DNA from: an uncultured Methylococcaceae bacterium
Lineage (GTDB): Bacteria > Pseudomonadota > Gammaproteobacteria > Methylococcales > Methylococcaceae
Assembly (NCBI GenBank): GCA_903857165.1
Contig: CAIODU010000099.1
Span: 1 to 50,605, forward strand
DNA length: 50,605 bases
Direction: 5' to 3'
Part shown: positions 13,848 to 22,961 of the stretch, in pieces
How the letters are laid out: the number at the start of each line of letters is the position of its first letter
Position numbering within the stretch: the stretch's first letter is position 1
Translations under genes and position numbers: made by a program
The notes under the pieces: model-generated
What the model saw: only the letters and a program-made list of their open reading frames with translations
Databases searched by the model: none
What the model was told of the DNA's origin: nothing

Positions 13848-15668
13848 ATGCCTGAATACCTTGCACCAGGCGTGTACGTAGAAGAAACAAGCTTTCGCGC
13901 AAAATCGATCGAGGGGGTGGGAACTAGCACCACAGCCTTCGTCGGCCCAACCCGCAAAGGCCCGTACCGCATCGATGAAAATACACATGAAACACCTGAA
14001 TTGTTGACCAGTTTTGGTGACTTTGTTCGGATTTACGGCGGATATTCCGATCTTGTTTTGGGTGGCAACCCATCCACCAATTATCTGGCCCACGCGGTGT
14101 CGGCCTTCTTCACTGAAGGTGGGTCCAGACTTTATGTCTCGCGCGCAATCAATATCGACAAAGCGAATCCATCCAATGTGGCTTCCGCCAAGGCCGCTTT
14201 CGCACAGGTAAGCGATGCTGCCGTAGTGGCGGCGGATCAGCAAATCAGATTCTTGGCGCGATTCCCCGGAAAATTGGGCAACGGCAGAATCCTTACCCGT
14301 GAGGTGTCGGTTCCCGTATCCGTGGAAACCATGAAAACGGCGCCCGAAGGCAGCTTGCTGGCCACCACCACCGGGGCCGGGGCTACCCGTGCCTATTATC
14401 GCAAGATTGGCAGCGATTGGTTTCAGGCTCCAACGACTGCCGCCCCAGTGCCTCCGGCCCCGGCCCCGGCCGCCGGAGCAGCGAGCACTCCCGAGAATGT
14501 TACAACACTGGCATCCAACAGCCCGCAACTTGTCACATTGTCTGTCACGGCTGTTGATGCCGACGGGGAGTCGATGACTTTTGAAGGCTTAGGATTTGAC
14601 CGTTTCCATCGGAGTTGGATCGGCCATGTGTTGGCGGAGGTTCCTGCGAATCGGAGTGATTATTTGCAGAATCCCTTTGCCATCAGTATTGGCGGCAATG
14701 TCACGGCACTCGATTTGCGCAATCGCTTGGTCAATCCAAAAAATGGTGAAGATTTCACTTTGTTCACATTAGGTCAAGGGAGCGACGGTAGTGCGCCGAG
14801 TAGCACGCAATATAAGCTTGCGTTGATGGAAATCGAAAGTTTGGAAGACGTTTCCATAGTCGCCGCGCCCGGCTCACAAGCCTATGCGGATGCGCCTGCC
14901 ATCAATTTAGAACTGATCGCCCATGCCAGCAAAAACCGGGCTTATCGGATTGCAGTCTTGGATACCCCACCCAAACAGATACCCGGAGATGTGCGGGTAC
15001 TTCGGGGCAAGCTAGATTCAACCCGCGCTGCCCTGTACTACCCTTGGGTTGTGGTGTCCAATCCTAACGCAAGGCCGGGGCGCGACGACATTCCACGCGA
15101 AATTCCCCTACCGCCTTCTGGATTCGTGACGGGCATTTATGCGCGCAACGATGTTTCCCGAGGTGTACACAAAGCACCGGCCAATGAAGTCGTGCGCAGT
15201 GCCTTGCGTTTTGAAATTGATGTGAACTTTGCCCAACAGGAGCTGCTCAACCCGTTGGGAGTCAACTGCCTACGTCTGCTTTCGGGCCGTGGTTACCGGG
15301 TATGGGGTGCTAGGTTGATTTCTTCCGATCCAGAATGGAAGTATGTGAGCGACCGGCGCTATTTCAATTATCTGGAAGCTTCCATCGACCGTGGCACGCA
15401 ATGGGCGGTATTTGAACCCAACGGCGAAAGGCTTTGGGCCAATATACGCCAGACTATTTCCGACTTCCTATACAACGAATGGCGCAACGGGGCTTTGCTA
15501 GGCAGCACCACTGAGGAAGCGTATTTCGTCCGCTGCGATCGCAGTACGATGACCCAGAACGATCTCGACAATGGCCGGTTGATCTGCCTGATCGGTGTTG
15601 CCGTGATTAAGCCCGCTGAATTCGTGGTCTTCCGCATCGGCCAAAAAACTGCCGACGCGAGTTCCTAA
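13848..15668 (+). CDS. Contractile tail sheath protein 1
   Basis: A 606-aa protein; strong ribosome site aaaggaga before the ATG. It starts PEYLAPGVYVEETSF, the classical N-terminus of Afp2/3/4 and phage sheaths. The C-terminal domain has ERLWANIRQTISDFLYNEWRNG and FVRCDRSTMTQNDLDNGRL, the conserved sheath core used in the interlocking strand exchange. A Pro/Ala-rich stretch (about residues 198-220) leads into a domain on the outer surface. It should form the bulk of the contractile sheath around the tube encoded next. Confidence 0.95.
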   Translation: MPEYLAPGVYVEETSFRAKSIEGVGTSTTAFVGPTRKGPYRIDENTHETPELLTSFGDFVRIYGGYSDLVLGGNPSTNYLAHAVSAFFTEGGSRLYVSRAINIDKANPSNVASAKAAFAQVSDAAVVAADQQIRFLARFPGKLGNGRILTREVSVPVSVETMKTAPEGSLLATTTGAGATRAYYRKIGSDWFQAPTTAAPVPPAPAPAAGAASTPENVTTLASNSPQLVTLSVTAVDADGESMTFEGLGFDRFHRSWIGHVLAEVPANRSDYLQNPFAISIGGNVTALDLRNRLVNPKNGEDFTLFTLGQGSDGSAPSSTQYKLALMEIESLEDVSIVAAPGSQAYADAPAINLELIAHASKNRAYRIAVLDTPPKQIPGDVRVLRGKLDSTRAALYYPWVVVSNPNARPGRDDIPREIPLPPSGFVTGIYARNDVSRGVHKAPANEVVRSALRFEIDVNFAQQELLNPLGVNCLRLLSGRGYRVWGARLISSDPEWKYVSDRRYFNYLEASIDRGTQWAVFEPNGERLWANIRQTISDFLYNEWRNGALLGSTTEEAYFVRCDRSTMTQNDLDNGRLICLIGVAVIKPAEFVVFRIGQKTADASS

Positions 15669-15699
15669 ATTAAAGATTTGAACTGACAGGAGATCGTTC

Positions 15700-16143
15700 A
15701 TGGCTAACCGCACCACGCCCTATGGGGCATTTAACTTCCTCGTCAACTTCGACGGGGGCGAAATCTTCGGCGGATTTTCAGATGTTTCGGGCATAGGCTC
15801 CGAAATCAAAATTGCCGAATACCGCAATGGTAACGAAAAAGAAAACCATGTGCGCAAAGTCCCCGGAGTGCATACCTCCGGGGATGTCACGCTCAAGCGG
15901 GGCATCGTCAACTCCAAGTCGCTATGGGATTGGATTGGCAAGGCCCGGAAGGACGGCCCGGCCGCGCAAAAGACGGTGACCATCACGCTATTGGACGAAG
16001 CCCAAAAGCCGGTGCAGGCTTGGGTATTGCGCGGGGCGGTGCCAATGAAATATACCGGCCCGACCTTGGCTGCCAAGGGAGGGGGGGAGGTTGCCATGGA
16101 AGAAATCGTACTCTCTTCCGAAGCATTTGAGATCAGCGCCTGA
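15700..16143 (+). CDS. Inner tail tube protein 1 (gp19/Afp1-like)
   Basis: A 147-aa protein with aggag before the start. FNFLVNFDGGEIFGGFSDVSGIG near the N-terminus, a central GDVTLKRGIV and a terminal AMEEIVLSSEAFEI are hallmarks of the T4 gp19-like tube family. Hexameric rings of this protein stack to make the tube through which the cargo passes. It lies between two sheath genes, so sheath/tube pairs alternate in this operon. Confidence 0.95.
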   Translation: MANRTTPYGAFNFLVNFDGGEIFGGFSDVSGIGSEIKIAEYRNGNEKENHVRKVPGVHTSGDVTLKRGIVNSKSLWDWIGKARKDGPAAQKTVTITLLDEAQKPVQAWVLRGAVPMKYTGPTLAAKGGGEVAMEEIVLSSEAFEISA

Positions 16144-16166
16144 ATCCGGAAAGTTCCTAGACCATC

Positions 16167-17759
16167 ATGAGCGGACTGTTCTTTGAAAACGCCGCAGTGC
16201 TTGCGCCGTCCCACCCCAATCGTAGCGATGTGGCCTGTTTTATCGGGTTTGTGTCGCGTCGCAAAGGTGTGGCCTTGTCTGCCGACACCCTTGCCGAGTT
16301 GCGGGCGGGTGGCTGGGTGGATGGCCCTTGGCGGAGTGATGCGGCGGCGGTCGAGACCTTGCAACAGCTTCCCGTCACGGTCGAAAGCTGGAGCGCTTTC
16401 GACCGTTTGTTTGCCTGGGAGCAGCGTCTGCTCAGCGATGGGCAGGAAGCCCTTTGTGCAAGTTATCTTGGCGCGGCAGTGCGCAGCTTCTTCGCCACGG
16501 GTGGCCGGCGGGCGGTGATTATCCGGGTGGGCGACCCGTGGGCCTATGTGGAGTCGGACGCACAGCGTTTGGAGCAGCGGGAAGGCCGTTTGGATAAATT
16601 ATTGCCGGGGAATTCAGCGGCTTTGTTGCCGCTGGATCGCTACGTTCCAAGCACATGGCAGGGGATCCAGCATATTTATGGCTTGCCTCAAATAGCCATG
16701 GTTTGCTTGCCTGATTTGCCCGGCCTATTATCTGCGAGTCCCGTGCGGATACCGACGGTTGTGGACATCCCGGCTTCAGCGGAGGTTTTTGTCGAGTGCA
16801 GTGCAGACGAGCCGCCTTTGCCAGTCGACGGCGGTTTGCGAATGCTTTCAGCCCCGCGCTGTGACGATGACGGTTTCAAGCTGTGGGCTTCTTCCATCCG
16901 GAAGATGCGCGAATTTTTGAAATACAATCGACCGGATGTCATGCTGGTTGGTGCGATACCCTTGCCACATCTGGATGCCAGCGTGAGCAGGGTCAAGGCG
17001 GAAGCCGATATGCTGGGTTTTTTGCAAGGCTTAGGCATCTTGGATTTGTCGGTCACTGATGCCAAATTGCCTGTCGCTGACATTAATGGCCCGCTGCCTT
17101 CAACGTTTAGCCAACTCGCCTATCCTTGGCTACGCACATTCAGGTCCGGCGATTTACCCGAGGGCCTGGAACCGCCCGACGGGCTGTTTGCCGGTTTGGT
17201 TGCCGCCAATGCACTGCGCCGGGGAACCTTCCGTTCGGTGGCCGGAAGCCTGTTGCCCGATGTGGTGGAGCTTAAGCCTATGCCGGCTTGGGGATCGGGA
17301 CCCGACAGCCCGGCGCAACAGCTTGCCGCAAGGATATGCCTGTTCGCGACGGAACCCGGTGGCGTTGCACTGCAATCGGATGTGACCTGCTCGCCCGACA
17401 CTGCCTGGCAACCGGGCGGAGTCAGAAGGCTGGTGGCTTCGGTGCTCCGCGCAGCGCGCGATGCCGGCAATGACTATGTATTCGAAGCCAACGGGCCGCA
17501 ACTTTGGGCCCGTGTCCGCCGTGGCATGGAGGAATTGCTCACCGGTTTTTGGCGGCAAGGAGGTCTTGGCGGTGTAACGGCGAATGATGCATTTAAGGTG
17601 CGTTGTGACCGCAGCACCATGAGCCAGAATGACTTGGATTCCGGTCGGATTATCGTTGAAATCGCTTTATTGCCAGTTGCGTCAGTCGAACGAATCACGG
17701 TCGTGTTGAATCTTTTAGGTGGCAGAAATGTCCAGTCCAGCATCCGGGAGGTGGCCTGA
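16167..17759 (+). CDS. Contractile tail sheath protein 2 (divergent)
   Basis: A 530-aa protein. The conserved C-terminal core is clear: QLWARVRRGMEELLTGFWRQGGL, then FKVRCDRSTMSQNDLDSGRI, closely paralleling sheath 1. The N-terminal half is divergent and starts MSGLFFENAAVLAPSHPNRSD without the usual PGVYVEE motif. In Afp-like particles minor sheath paralogs sit at the baseplate end, so a collar role is likely. The ribosome site is weak (ggaaag) and the stop overlaps the following tube gene by one base. Confidence 0.9.
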   Translation: MSGLFFENAAVLAPSHPNRSDVACFIGFVSRRKGVALSADTLAELRAGGWVDGPWRSDAAAVETLQQLPVTVESWSAFDRLFAWEQRLLSDGQEALCASYLGAAVRSFFATGGRRAVIIRVGDPWAYVESDAQRLEQREGRLDKLLPGNSAALLPLDRYVPSTWQGIQHIYGLPQIAMVCLPDLPGLLSASPVRIPTVVDIPASAEVFVECSADEPPLPVDGGLRMLSAPRCDDDGFKLWASSIRKMREFLKYNRPDVMLVGAIPLPHLDASVSRVKAEADMLGFLQGLGILDLSVTDAKLPVADINGPLPSTFSQLAYPWLRTFRSGDLPEGLEPPDGLFAGLVAANALRRGTFRSVAGSLLPDVVELKPMPAWGSGPDSPAQQLAARICLFATEPGGVALQSDVTCSPDTAWQPGGVRRLVASVLRAARDAGNDYVFEANGPQLWARVRRGMEELLTGFWRQGGLGGVTANDAFKVRCDRSTMSQNDLDSGRIIVEIALLPVASVERITVVLNLLGGRNVQSSIREVA

Positions 17760-18256
17760 TGGCGACTAATGACGGCCTGCCAGAAAACCAATTGGCCCCT
17801 TTACAGGTATTCCGCTTCCATGTCAGTTTCAAAAAGGCCACATTAAATCAGTCTGCTGGTTCGGAAGTCGCGCTATGCAGCGGTGCATTCGCCGAATGTA
17901 CCGGCCTGGAAGCGACCATGGAACCAAAAGTCATCAAAGCGGGCGGTGCAAATTATGGTGCAGCCCAACGTGCCGGGCCAGTGACCTTCGCCACGGTGGT
18001 GCTTAAACGCGGCATGACTTCAACGCGGGATTTATGGCAGTGGTTTCAAATGGCGGCAGGCGGAGCCTATGCCTACCGGCTCAACGTGGAGATTGAAATG
18101 CGCAACACCAAGGACGAAGCCGTGCTGACTTGGGGTTTGGATCGTGCTTTGCCGGTCAAGTTCAAAGCCGCCGACCTGAATGCAAGAGGCACCGAAGTGG
18201 GAATAGAGGAATTGCACCTCGCCCATGAAGGCTTAAGGTTACTTTCGGGGCTGTGA
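17759..18256 (+). CDS. Inner tail tube protein 2 (Afp5-like)
   Basis: A 165-aa protein. FRFHVSFKKATLN...LCSGAFAECTGLEATMEPKVIKAGG, then VTFATVVLKRGMTSTRDLWQWF and a terminal VGIEELHLAHEGL, match the tube protein family. It is more divergent from tube 1 and lies directly before the CIS tube/LysM-like gene, as for the baseplate-proximal tube adaptor Afp5. Its start overlaps the sheath 2 stop, so the pair is probably translationally coupled. Confidence 0.9.
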   Translation: MATNDGLPENQLAPLQVFRFHVSFKKATLNQSAGSEVALCSGAFAECTGLEATMEPKVIKAGGANYGAAQRAGPVTFATVVLKRGMTSTRDLWQWFQMAAGGAYAYRLNVEIEMRNTKDEAVLTWGLDRALPVKFKAADLNARGTEVGIEELHLAHEGLRLLSGL

Positions 18257-18263
18257 GGATAAT

Positions 18264-19301
18264 ATGGCATCCACACCCGAAGAACCAAAATTGGAGAAGG
18301 CGCAGTTCAAAACTGTTTCGGGGCCGGCCTATACGGTGGTGGCCCATTTCAATCCTGCGTCATTGCAATACACGGTATCCAATTCGTTAAAGGAAGAAGG
18401 GAAGGGTTCCAAGAAAAAGCAATACATCACCAAAACCTCGGCCAAATTGACCATGGATTTGGTTTTTGACACGACCGACACTGGCGAGGATGTGCGTAGC
18501 TTCACCGACCAAATGGCGAAATTACTGCAACCGATAAGCGAGGGCAAGGACAAGCTCGTGCCACCCAATGTGGAGTTTGGTTGGGGGCTTTACCGATTCG
18601 TCGGTATGGTTGAGCAATATAAAGAGACCATTGATTTTTTCGCCCCTGGCGGCGTGCCGCTCCGGTCAAGTGTCAACCTGACGCTGGCCAGTCAGGATGT
18701 GGTCTTCGACAGTGCCAAGAATCCACCCGCCAAGGTGGACGGTGACAGCTTGACTCCGAAGCGAGTGGTTGTGCCTAACCGATCCGGCCCGGCAGGACTG
18801 GCGAATGCCTTGGGTGATCCACGCTCCGCGCGCGCCATCGCTTCGCTCAACGCCTCTGCCAGCCTACGGTTTGGCGGGGATGGTGAATTGGCGCTAGGCG
18901 GGGGTGTGAATTTGCAAGCGGCTGCCGCATTCTCTGTAGGAGGGGGCATCGGGGGCGGGCTAAGCTTGGGGGGGGGGATCGGTGGCGGCATTGGGATTGG
19001 CGGCGGAATCGGCGGTGGCGTTGGGATTGGCGGCGGAGTCGGAATAGGCGCAAGTGCTTCAGCAGGTTTTAGCGCCGGCGCAAGCGGTTCGTCCAGCGCC
19101 TTCGCAGGTCTTCGATCCGACGCAAGCACCAGTCTTGCAGTACCCGACGGTCGTGAACTGATATCGGGCAGTATTAGCAGCAACGGAGGGGCCGGGGCGC
19201 AATTCGGTCTGGGTGGCCAGGCCCAGCTTCAAGCGGGTGCCAGCCTGAACGCAGACGTAGGCGTTGATGCCGAACTCAATGGGCGGATCACATTCAGCTA
19301 A
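18264..19301 (+). CDS. CIS tube/LysM-like adaptor (Afp7-like) with glycine-rich tail
   Basis: A 345-aa protein. The N-terminal part (about 1-160) follows the CIS_tube/Afp7 pattern: KAQFKTV...YTVVAHFNPASLQYTVSN, then KLTMDLVFDTTDTGEDVR and PPNVEFGWGLYRFVGMVEQYKETIDFFAPGGVPLRSSVNLTLASQ. Afp7 family proteins link the tube to the spike hub. The C-terminal part (about 190-345) is unusual: a low-complexity run of GGGIG/IGGG units (about 227-268) flanked by Ala/Ser-rich sequence. This tail has no equivalent in classical Afp7 and may be flexible or exposed. Confidence 0.88.
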   Translation: MASTPEEPKLEKAQFKTVSGPAYTVVAHFNPASLQYTVSNSLKEEGKGSKKKQYITKTSAKLTMDLVFDTTDTGEDVRSFTDQMAKLLQPISEGKDKLVPPNVEFGWGLYRFVGMVEQYKETIDFFAPGGVPLRSSVNLTLASQDVVFDSAKNPPAKVDGDSLTPKRVVVPNRSGPAGLANALGDPRSARAIASLNASASLRFGGDGELALGGGVNLQAAAAFSVGGGIGGGLSLGGGIGGGIGIGGGIGGGVGIGGGVGIGASASAGFSAGASGSSSAFAGLRSDASTSLAVPDGRELISGSISSNGGAGAQFGLGGQAQLQAGASLNADVGVDAELNGRITFS

Positions 19302-19314
19302 TATCGGAGGAACC

Positions 19315-19485
19315 ATGCCCATCGTATTTGAAGAAATAACCGGTGAAATTGCCCCAGAGCGGAGATCGGACACTGCTGGTGTGAGCGAAACAACCAGTCA
19401 ACATAAACCTGTCGATTTAGCCGAAGAATTGCGGTGGGAACTTATGCTGTTGCACGAACGCTCGGCGCGACTAAAAGCCGATTAA
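19315..19485 (+). CDS. Small eCIS protein (DUF5908-like)
   Basis: A 56-aa protein. The ATG at 19315 has cggagg 6 bases upstream, much better than the longer ORF from 19264. It has MPIVFEEITGEI at the N-terminus and a C-terminal helix AEELRWELMLLHERSARLKAD. Very small proteins with an MPI-EI start and a charged helix occur at this position (between the Afp7-like and hub genes) in many eCIS loci, often as DUF5908. The family assignment is tentative. It probably packs against the hub. Confidence 0.6.
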   Translation: MPIVFEEITGEIAPERRSDTAGVSETTSQHKPVDLAEELRWELMLLHERSARLKAD

Positions 19486-19497
19486 GGGATATTGACG

Positions 19498-20583
19498 ATG
19501 ACCGAAAATTCAGTCAGCCAGTCAGCAGTCTACCGCGCACGGCCCACCATCCGGCTGGACGGTCAAGAGGATGCGCGGGTCAACGAACTAATCACTGGCT
19601 TGAAAATCGATGAATCGGAAGGTGGCATGAGTGCATTGGAATTGACGCTGACCAATTGGGCCAGTACCCGGGACGGAAGTGCGGAAGTGGGTTTTCCGCC
19701 CGGTTCCAAACTTGCACTCGGTGCAGAAATCAAAGTTTATGGGGGCGACGAGACGCAGCCTAGGGAATTGTTCAGGGGCAAGATATCGGCACTGGAAGGT
19801 GTTTTTCATGCCGACAAGCCGCCGGAAATCACGGTGCTGGCCGAGGATGCCTTGATGGGTTCGCGCAGGGCGCGGCGGAGCAAGGTTTACAACAGCATGA
19901 CACCGTCCGATGTGGCTAGGCAGATAGCGTCCGAACTTGGCCTGAGCCCGGTCATCAGGGGCATGGACAGTCCAAACGATGTCTGGGTTCAGTTGAATGA
20001 AAGTGACTTGGCTTTCCTGCGCCGGTTGGTTGGCCGTTTTGACGGCGATGTCCAGGTGGTCGGCAATGAGTTGCATGTCTCGCCACGCGGCGATGTAAGC
20101 CGGGGTAATTTGGAGCTTGCATTGCACAGCCAACTCGTCAGCGCAAGGGTGACTATTGACCTTGCCGATCAGGTGACGGGGGTCAGCACCCGGGGATGGG
20201 ACAGTGCGAACGGCAGTGCCGTGCAGGCAGACATTACCAGCGGTGCCCATCTTGGCCCCGGCAGTGGCAAACTAGGTTCGCAGGTGTTGCGCACGGTTTT
20301 TGGCGAACGCAAGGAACATCTCGGCCACCTTGCGGTGCATGGTGACACTGAGGCGAGAGCCTTGGCCCAAGCGGCATTCGACCTCAAAGCGCGGCGCTTC
20401 GTCAGGGTGCATGGAATGGCCGAAGGCAATGCCCAGTTGCGGGTTGGAACGAATGTGAAATTGACTGGCATGGGTGTGCAATTCGACAACACCTACTATG
20501 TAGTCCATGCCAGCCATGTTTACGACTTGGAACATGGCTACCGTACTGAATTCGGCGCTGAATGCGCTTACTTGGGGGGTTGA
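19498..20583 (+). CDS. Phage late control gpD-like hub protein (VgrG/Afp8 N-terminal part)
   Basis: A 361-aa protein; the ATG at 19498 is preferred because aaggga lies 8 bases upstream. The pattern INELITGLKIDES (here VNELITGLKIDES), SALELTLTN, a barrel segment with LFRGKISALEGVF and ITVLAEDALM, then SDVARQIASELGL and NESDLAFLRRLVGRF, is that of the gpD/VgrG hub domain. It forms the trimeric hub below the tube. In Afp8 hub and spike are one chain; here the spike part is encoded by the next gene. Confidence 0.92.
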   Translation: MTENSVSQSAVYRARPTIRLDGQEDARVNELITGLKIDESEGGMSALELTLTNWASTRDGSAEVGFPPGSKLALGAEIKVYGGDETQPRELFRGKISALEGVFHADKPPEITVLAEDALMGSRRARRSKVYNSMTPSDVARQIASELGLSPVIRGMDSPNDVWVQLNESDLAFLRRLVGRFDGDVQVVGNELHVSPRGDVSRGNLELALHSQLVSARVTIDLADQVTGVSTRGWDSANGSAVQADITSGAHLGPGSGKLGSQVLRTVFGERKEHLGHLAVHGDTEARALAQAAFDLKARRFVRVHGMAEGNAQLRVGTNVKLTGMGVQFDNTYYVVHASHVYDLEHGYRTEFGAECAYLGG

Positions 20584-20586
20584 TTG

Positions 20587-21273
20587 ATGGATCGTGCCAC
20601 GTTGTTCGAACGTCCGCCGGGTTGGCTCAATGCCAGTTACTTGGGCCGCGTTGTCTCGTTGAGCGACCCAGATGGCAACAACCGCATTCAGATTCGCCTG
20701 ATTGCCTTCGATAGCCTTGGCGAACAGGATGCGCCGATTTGGGCCAGAGTGGTGTCGCCTTTTGCGGGTGACAACCGAGGTGCCTTTTTCCTACCCGATG
20801 TCGATGACGAGGTGTTGGTGGTGTTTATGAATGGAGATGTGCGTTTTCCTTTGATAATCGGTGGGCTGTGGAATGGCAGTGCGCAGTCTCCCGCCACTAT
20901 CGGTGCCGAGGGCAACCGCTACAAGGTGCTGCGTTCAAAAAACGGCATCAAGATGACGCTTGATGATAAACAAGGGCAGGAAACGCTAAAGCTGGAAACC
21001 CCGGGCGGGCAGAAAGTCACCCTGAAGGACGGCCCAAGCGGCATTACGATTGAGGATGCCAATGGCAATAGCATCAAACTGGAATCGGCGGGCATCACCA
21101 TCAATGCGTCGGCTAAAGTGACCGTGCAGGCTGCCAAGGTGGATGTCAGTGCGGGCATGGTCAATGTGGATACTGCGATGGCGAAATTCTCCGGGGTGGT
21201 GAAATGTGAAGTTCTCCAAGCGACTTCGGTGATTGCCACCAGTTACACCCCCGGTGCCGGCAATATCTGGTGA
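20587..21273 (+). CDS. gpV/VgrG C-terminal-like central spike protein
   Basis: A 228-aa protein. The OB-fold portion (about 15-100) has YLGRVVSLSDPDGNNRIQIRL, PIWARVVSPFAGDNRGAFFLPDVDDEVLVVF and PLIIGGLWNG, the classic gpV/gp5 OB pattern. The C-terminal part (about 110-220) is a repetitive beta-helix (KMTLDDKQG, LKLETPGGQKVTLKDG, ITINASAKVTVQAAKVDVSAG). It completes the spike with the hub protein before it. No separate PAAR tip gene is present. Confidence 0.92.
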   Translation: MDRATLFERPPGWLNASYLGRVVSLSDPDGNNRIQIRLIAFDSLGEQDAPIWARVVSPFAGDNRGAFFLPDVDDEVLVVFMNGDVRFPLIIGGLWNGSAQSPATIGAEGNRYKVLRSKNGIKMTLDDKQGQETLKLETPGGQKVTLKDGPSGITIEDANGNSIKLESAGITINASAKVTVQAAKVDVSAGMVNVDTAMAKFSGVVKCEVLQATSVIATSYTPGAGNIW

Positions 21274-21277
21274 GGCA

Positions 21278-22945
21278 ATGATGAAACATCACGAGATAAT
21301 TATCCAATCGCCCCGGGACATCGCCACCAGCGGGGCACCCTTGATTTTGCAACGCAGCGACGAAGACTTCCTCGACGCAGTGCTGGAACAGTTTCGCAGC
21401 GAATCGGGGCGCAAGGAATTGCGCCAAGATAGGGTCTCGGATACTAATGACTCCGGGGTTCGCAAACTTTTCCAACCCATCCAGCGCCGTTTCTATGTGG
21501 CTATGGTCGAAGCTGTTTGCGAACAACCCGGCATTCCCCGGCTTGATCCCGCCAAGGTGGATGCCGCTGGCATGGTGCTGCGTAGGTTGGGCAAGGAAAC
21601 CACGAACGGAACTCCGACTTACGAAGGGTGGATGCGGGCCGGGGGCAAATTGCGGGGTTGGATTCCTTTGAGCAACGTGGGAGGCGAGGATGTAGACCCG
21701 GCGCCATCCCAGCGCTTGGCGGCACGCGCCACCGGTAGTGCGCAAATCGACCGCGCCCTCGCGCCAATATTCGCATTGCGTGAAGATGCCGTCCTTTCGG
21801 AACATGTCATTCCGATGTTTGTCGCCCCGCCGGATATCTGCTCCGATGCGCAGCAGACGATGTATTTTGGTTTGGTCCTGACGAGCAGTTCCGAGCTTGC
21901 CGAATCTCCACCGGCATCGCCCTACGCGGATTTTGGTCCGGGTTCACCCAAGTTTCGGTCTCATCTAGTCGATTATCTGCAAGGTGGGAAAGTCGATTTT
22001 CCCCTATCGGGCGAAATCATCACCCCCGATTGGTTCAATGTATTCGAACTAGGGGACACCACAGCCATTGAGGGATTATCCGCCAATGTGAAGACGGTGG
22101 CTAAGCAAATCAGCGGAGACCCAACGGTTATTGCCGATAACAACTTGTTGGCGGCTGTCGAGGCTGTGCGGAATTTTATTTTATTACTCCGGCAATTGTC
22201 CGTGGAATTCGACGCTTTCGGCAATTCACCCGAAAGCATCGCATTGTTTGGGCAACTGGAGGCGGTTACGCTGCAACTGCTGCCAGACCTTGGCGGAACG
22301 AGCCGAGTGACCACTGCCGGTCGGTTTCTCCAGCAAGCATCGAAGGTATTGCTCGAACGGGATGATTTGGCCCCGAAACCCGAGATGCCGTTATCATGGC
22401 CAAGTCTGAACGCAACGGGTCAGGAGCTAGGGTTGATAAATGCGCTGTGGGCAGCCATGGATTCCCGCTTCCGCAGCATGCAGGGCAAGTCGGGTCGTTT
22501 CGATGAGCCCGGTGCCCAGTATGCGCTGCGCACTTTCGTGCGGCTCAAGCCGGAAGGCGCTTGCCCGGCCAAAATCCATTGGACTGAAAATTATACCGAA
22601 CCGTTCGTCATAGCCCCTTGGTATGAAGGTGCTGGAGCGCCTCCGGTGCAAATCCCCCTGCCCGATTTGTCCGATAAAAAGCTCCTTAAATCGCTCAAGC
22701 CAAACATAGCATTCGTCGTCCCGGAAGCGTTGCAAGGACTGCTCGGCAACAAACTTAAGGACATATTGAAAGGCGAGAAGAATAAAAGTTCGTCTGGTGG
22801 AATCGGCTGGTTGTGTAGTTTCAGCATTCCGATCATCACAATTTGCGCGTTTATTGTGCTGAATATTTTCCTGTCCTTGTTCGACCTGTTTTTCCAATGG
22901 ATGCTGTTCTTCAAGATATGCATCCCTTACCCCAAGAAACTTTAA
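21278..22945 (+). CDS. eCIS protein with C-terminal membrane segment
   Basis: A 555-aa protein of unrecognised family. ATGs at 21278 and 21281 follow a tgagg site that overlaps the previous stop. There is no signal peptide and the bulk is soluble, with a Trp/Pro-rich region near 420-460 (KIHWTENYTEPFVIAPWYEG). Residues about 508-550 are strongly hydrophobic (IIITICAF-type sequence and LFFQWMLFFKI) and hold one or two membrane helices before a short KKL tail. Such a tail anchor is unusual for a baseplate-region gene between spike and gp25. It may tether the particle to a membrane, as CisA does functionally in Streptomyces CIS; homology to CisA is not claimed. Confidence 0.6.
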   Translation: MMKHHEIIIQSPRDIATSGAPLILQRSDEDFLDAVLEQFRSESGRKELRQDRVSDTNDSGVRKLFQPIQRRFYVAMVEAVCEQPGIPRLDPAKVDAAGMVLRRLGKETTNGTPTYEGWMRAGGKLRGWIPLSNVGGEDVDPAPSQRLAARATGSAQIDRALAPIFALREDAVLSEHVIPMFVAPPDICSDAQQTMYFGLVLTSSSELAESPPASPYADFGPGSPKFRSHLVDYLQGGKVDFPLSGEIITPDWFNVFELGDTTAIEGLSANVKTVAKQISGDPTVIADNNLLAAVEAVRNFILLLRQLSVEFDAFGNSPESIALFGQLEAVTLQLLPDLGGTSRVTTAGRFLQQASKVLLERDDLAPKPEMPLSWPSLNATGQELGLINALWAAMDSRFRSMQGKSGRFDEPGAQYALRTFVRLKPEGACPAKIHWTENYTEPFVIAPWYEGAGAPPVQIPLPDLSDKKLLKSLKPNIAFVVPEALQGLLGNKLKDILKGEKNKSSSGGIGWLCSFSIPIITICAFIVLNIFLSLFDLFFQWMLFFKICIPYPKKL

Positions 22946-22961
22946 ATTATGGAGGCGGGCA

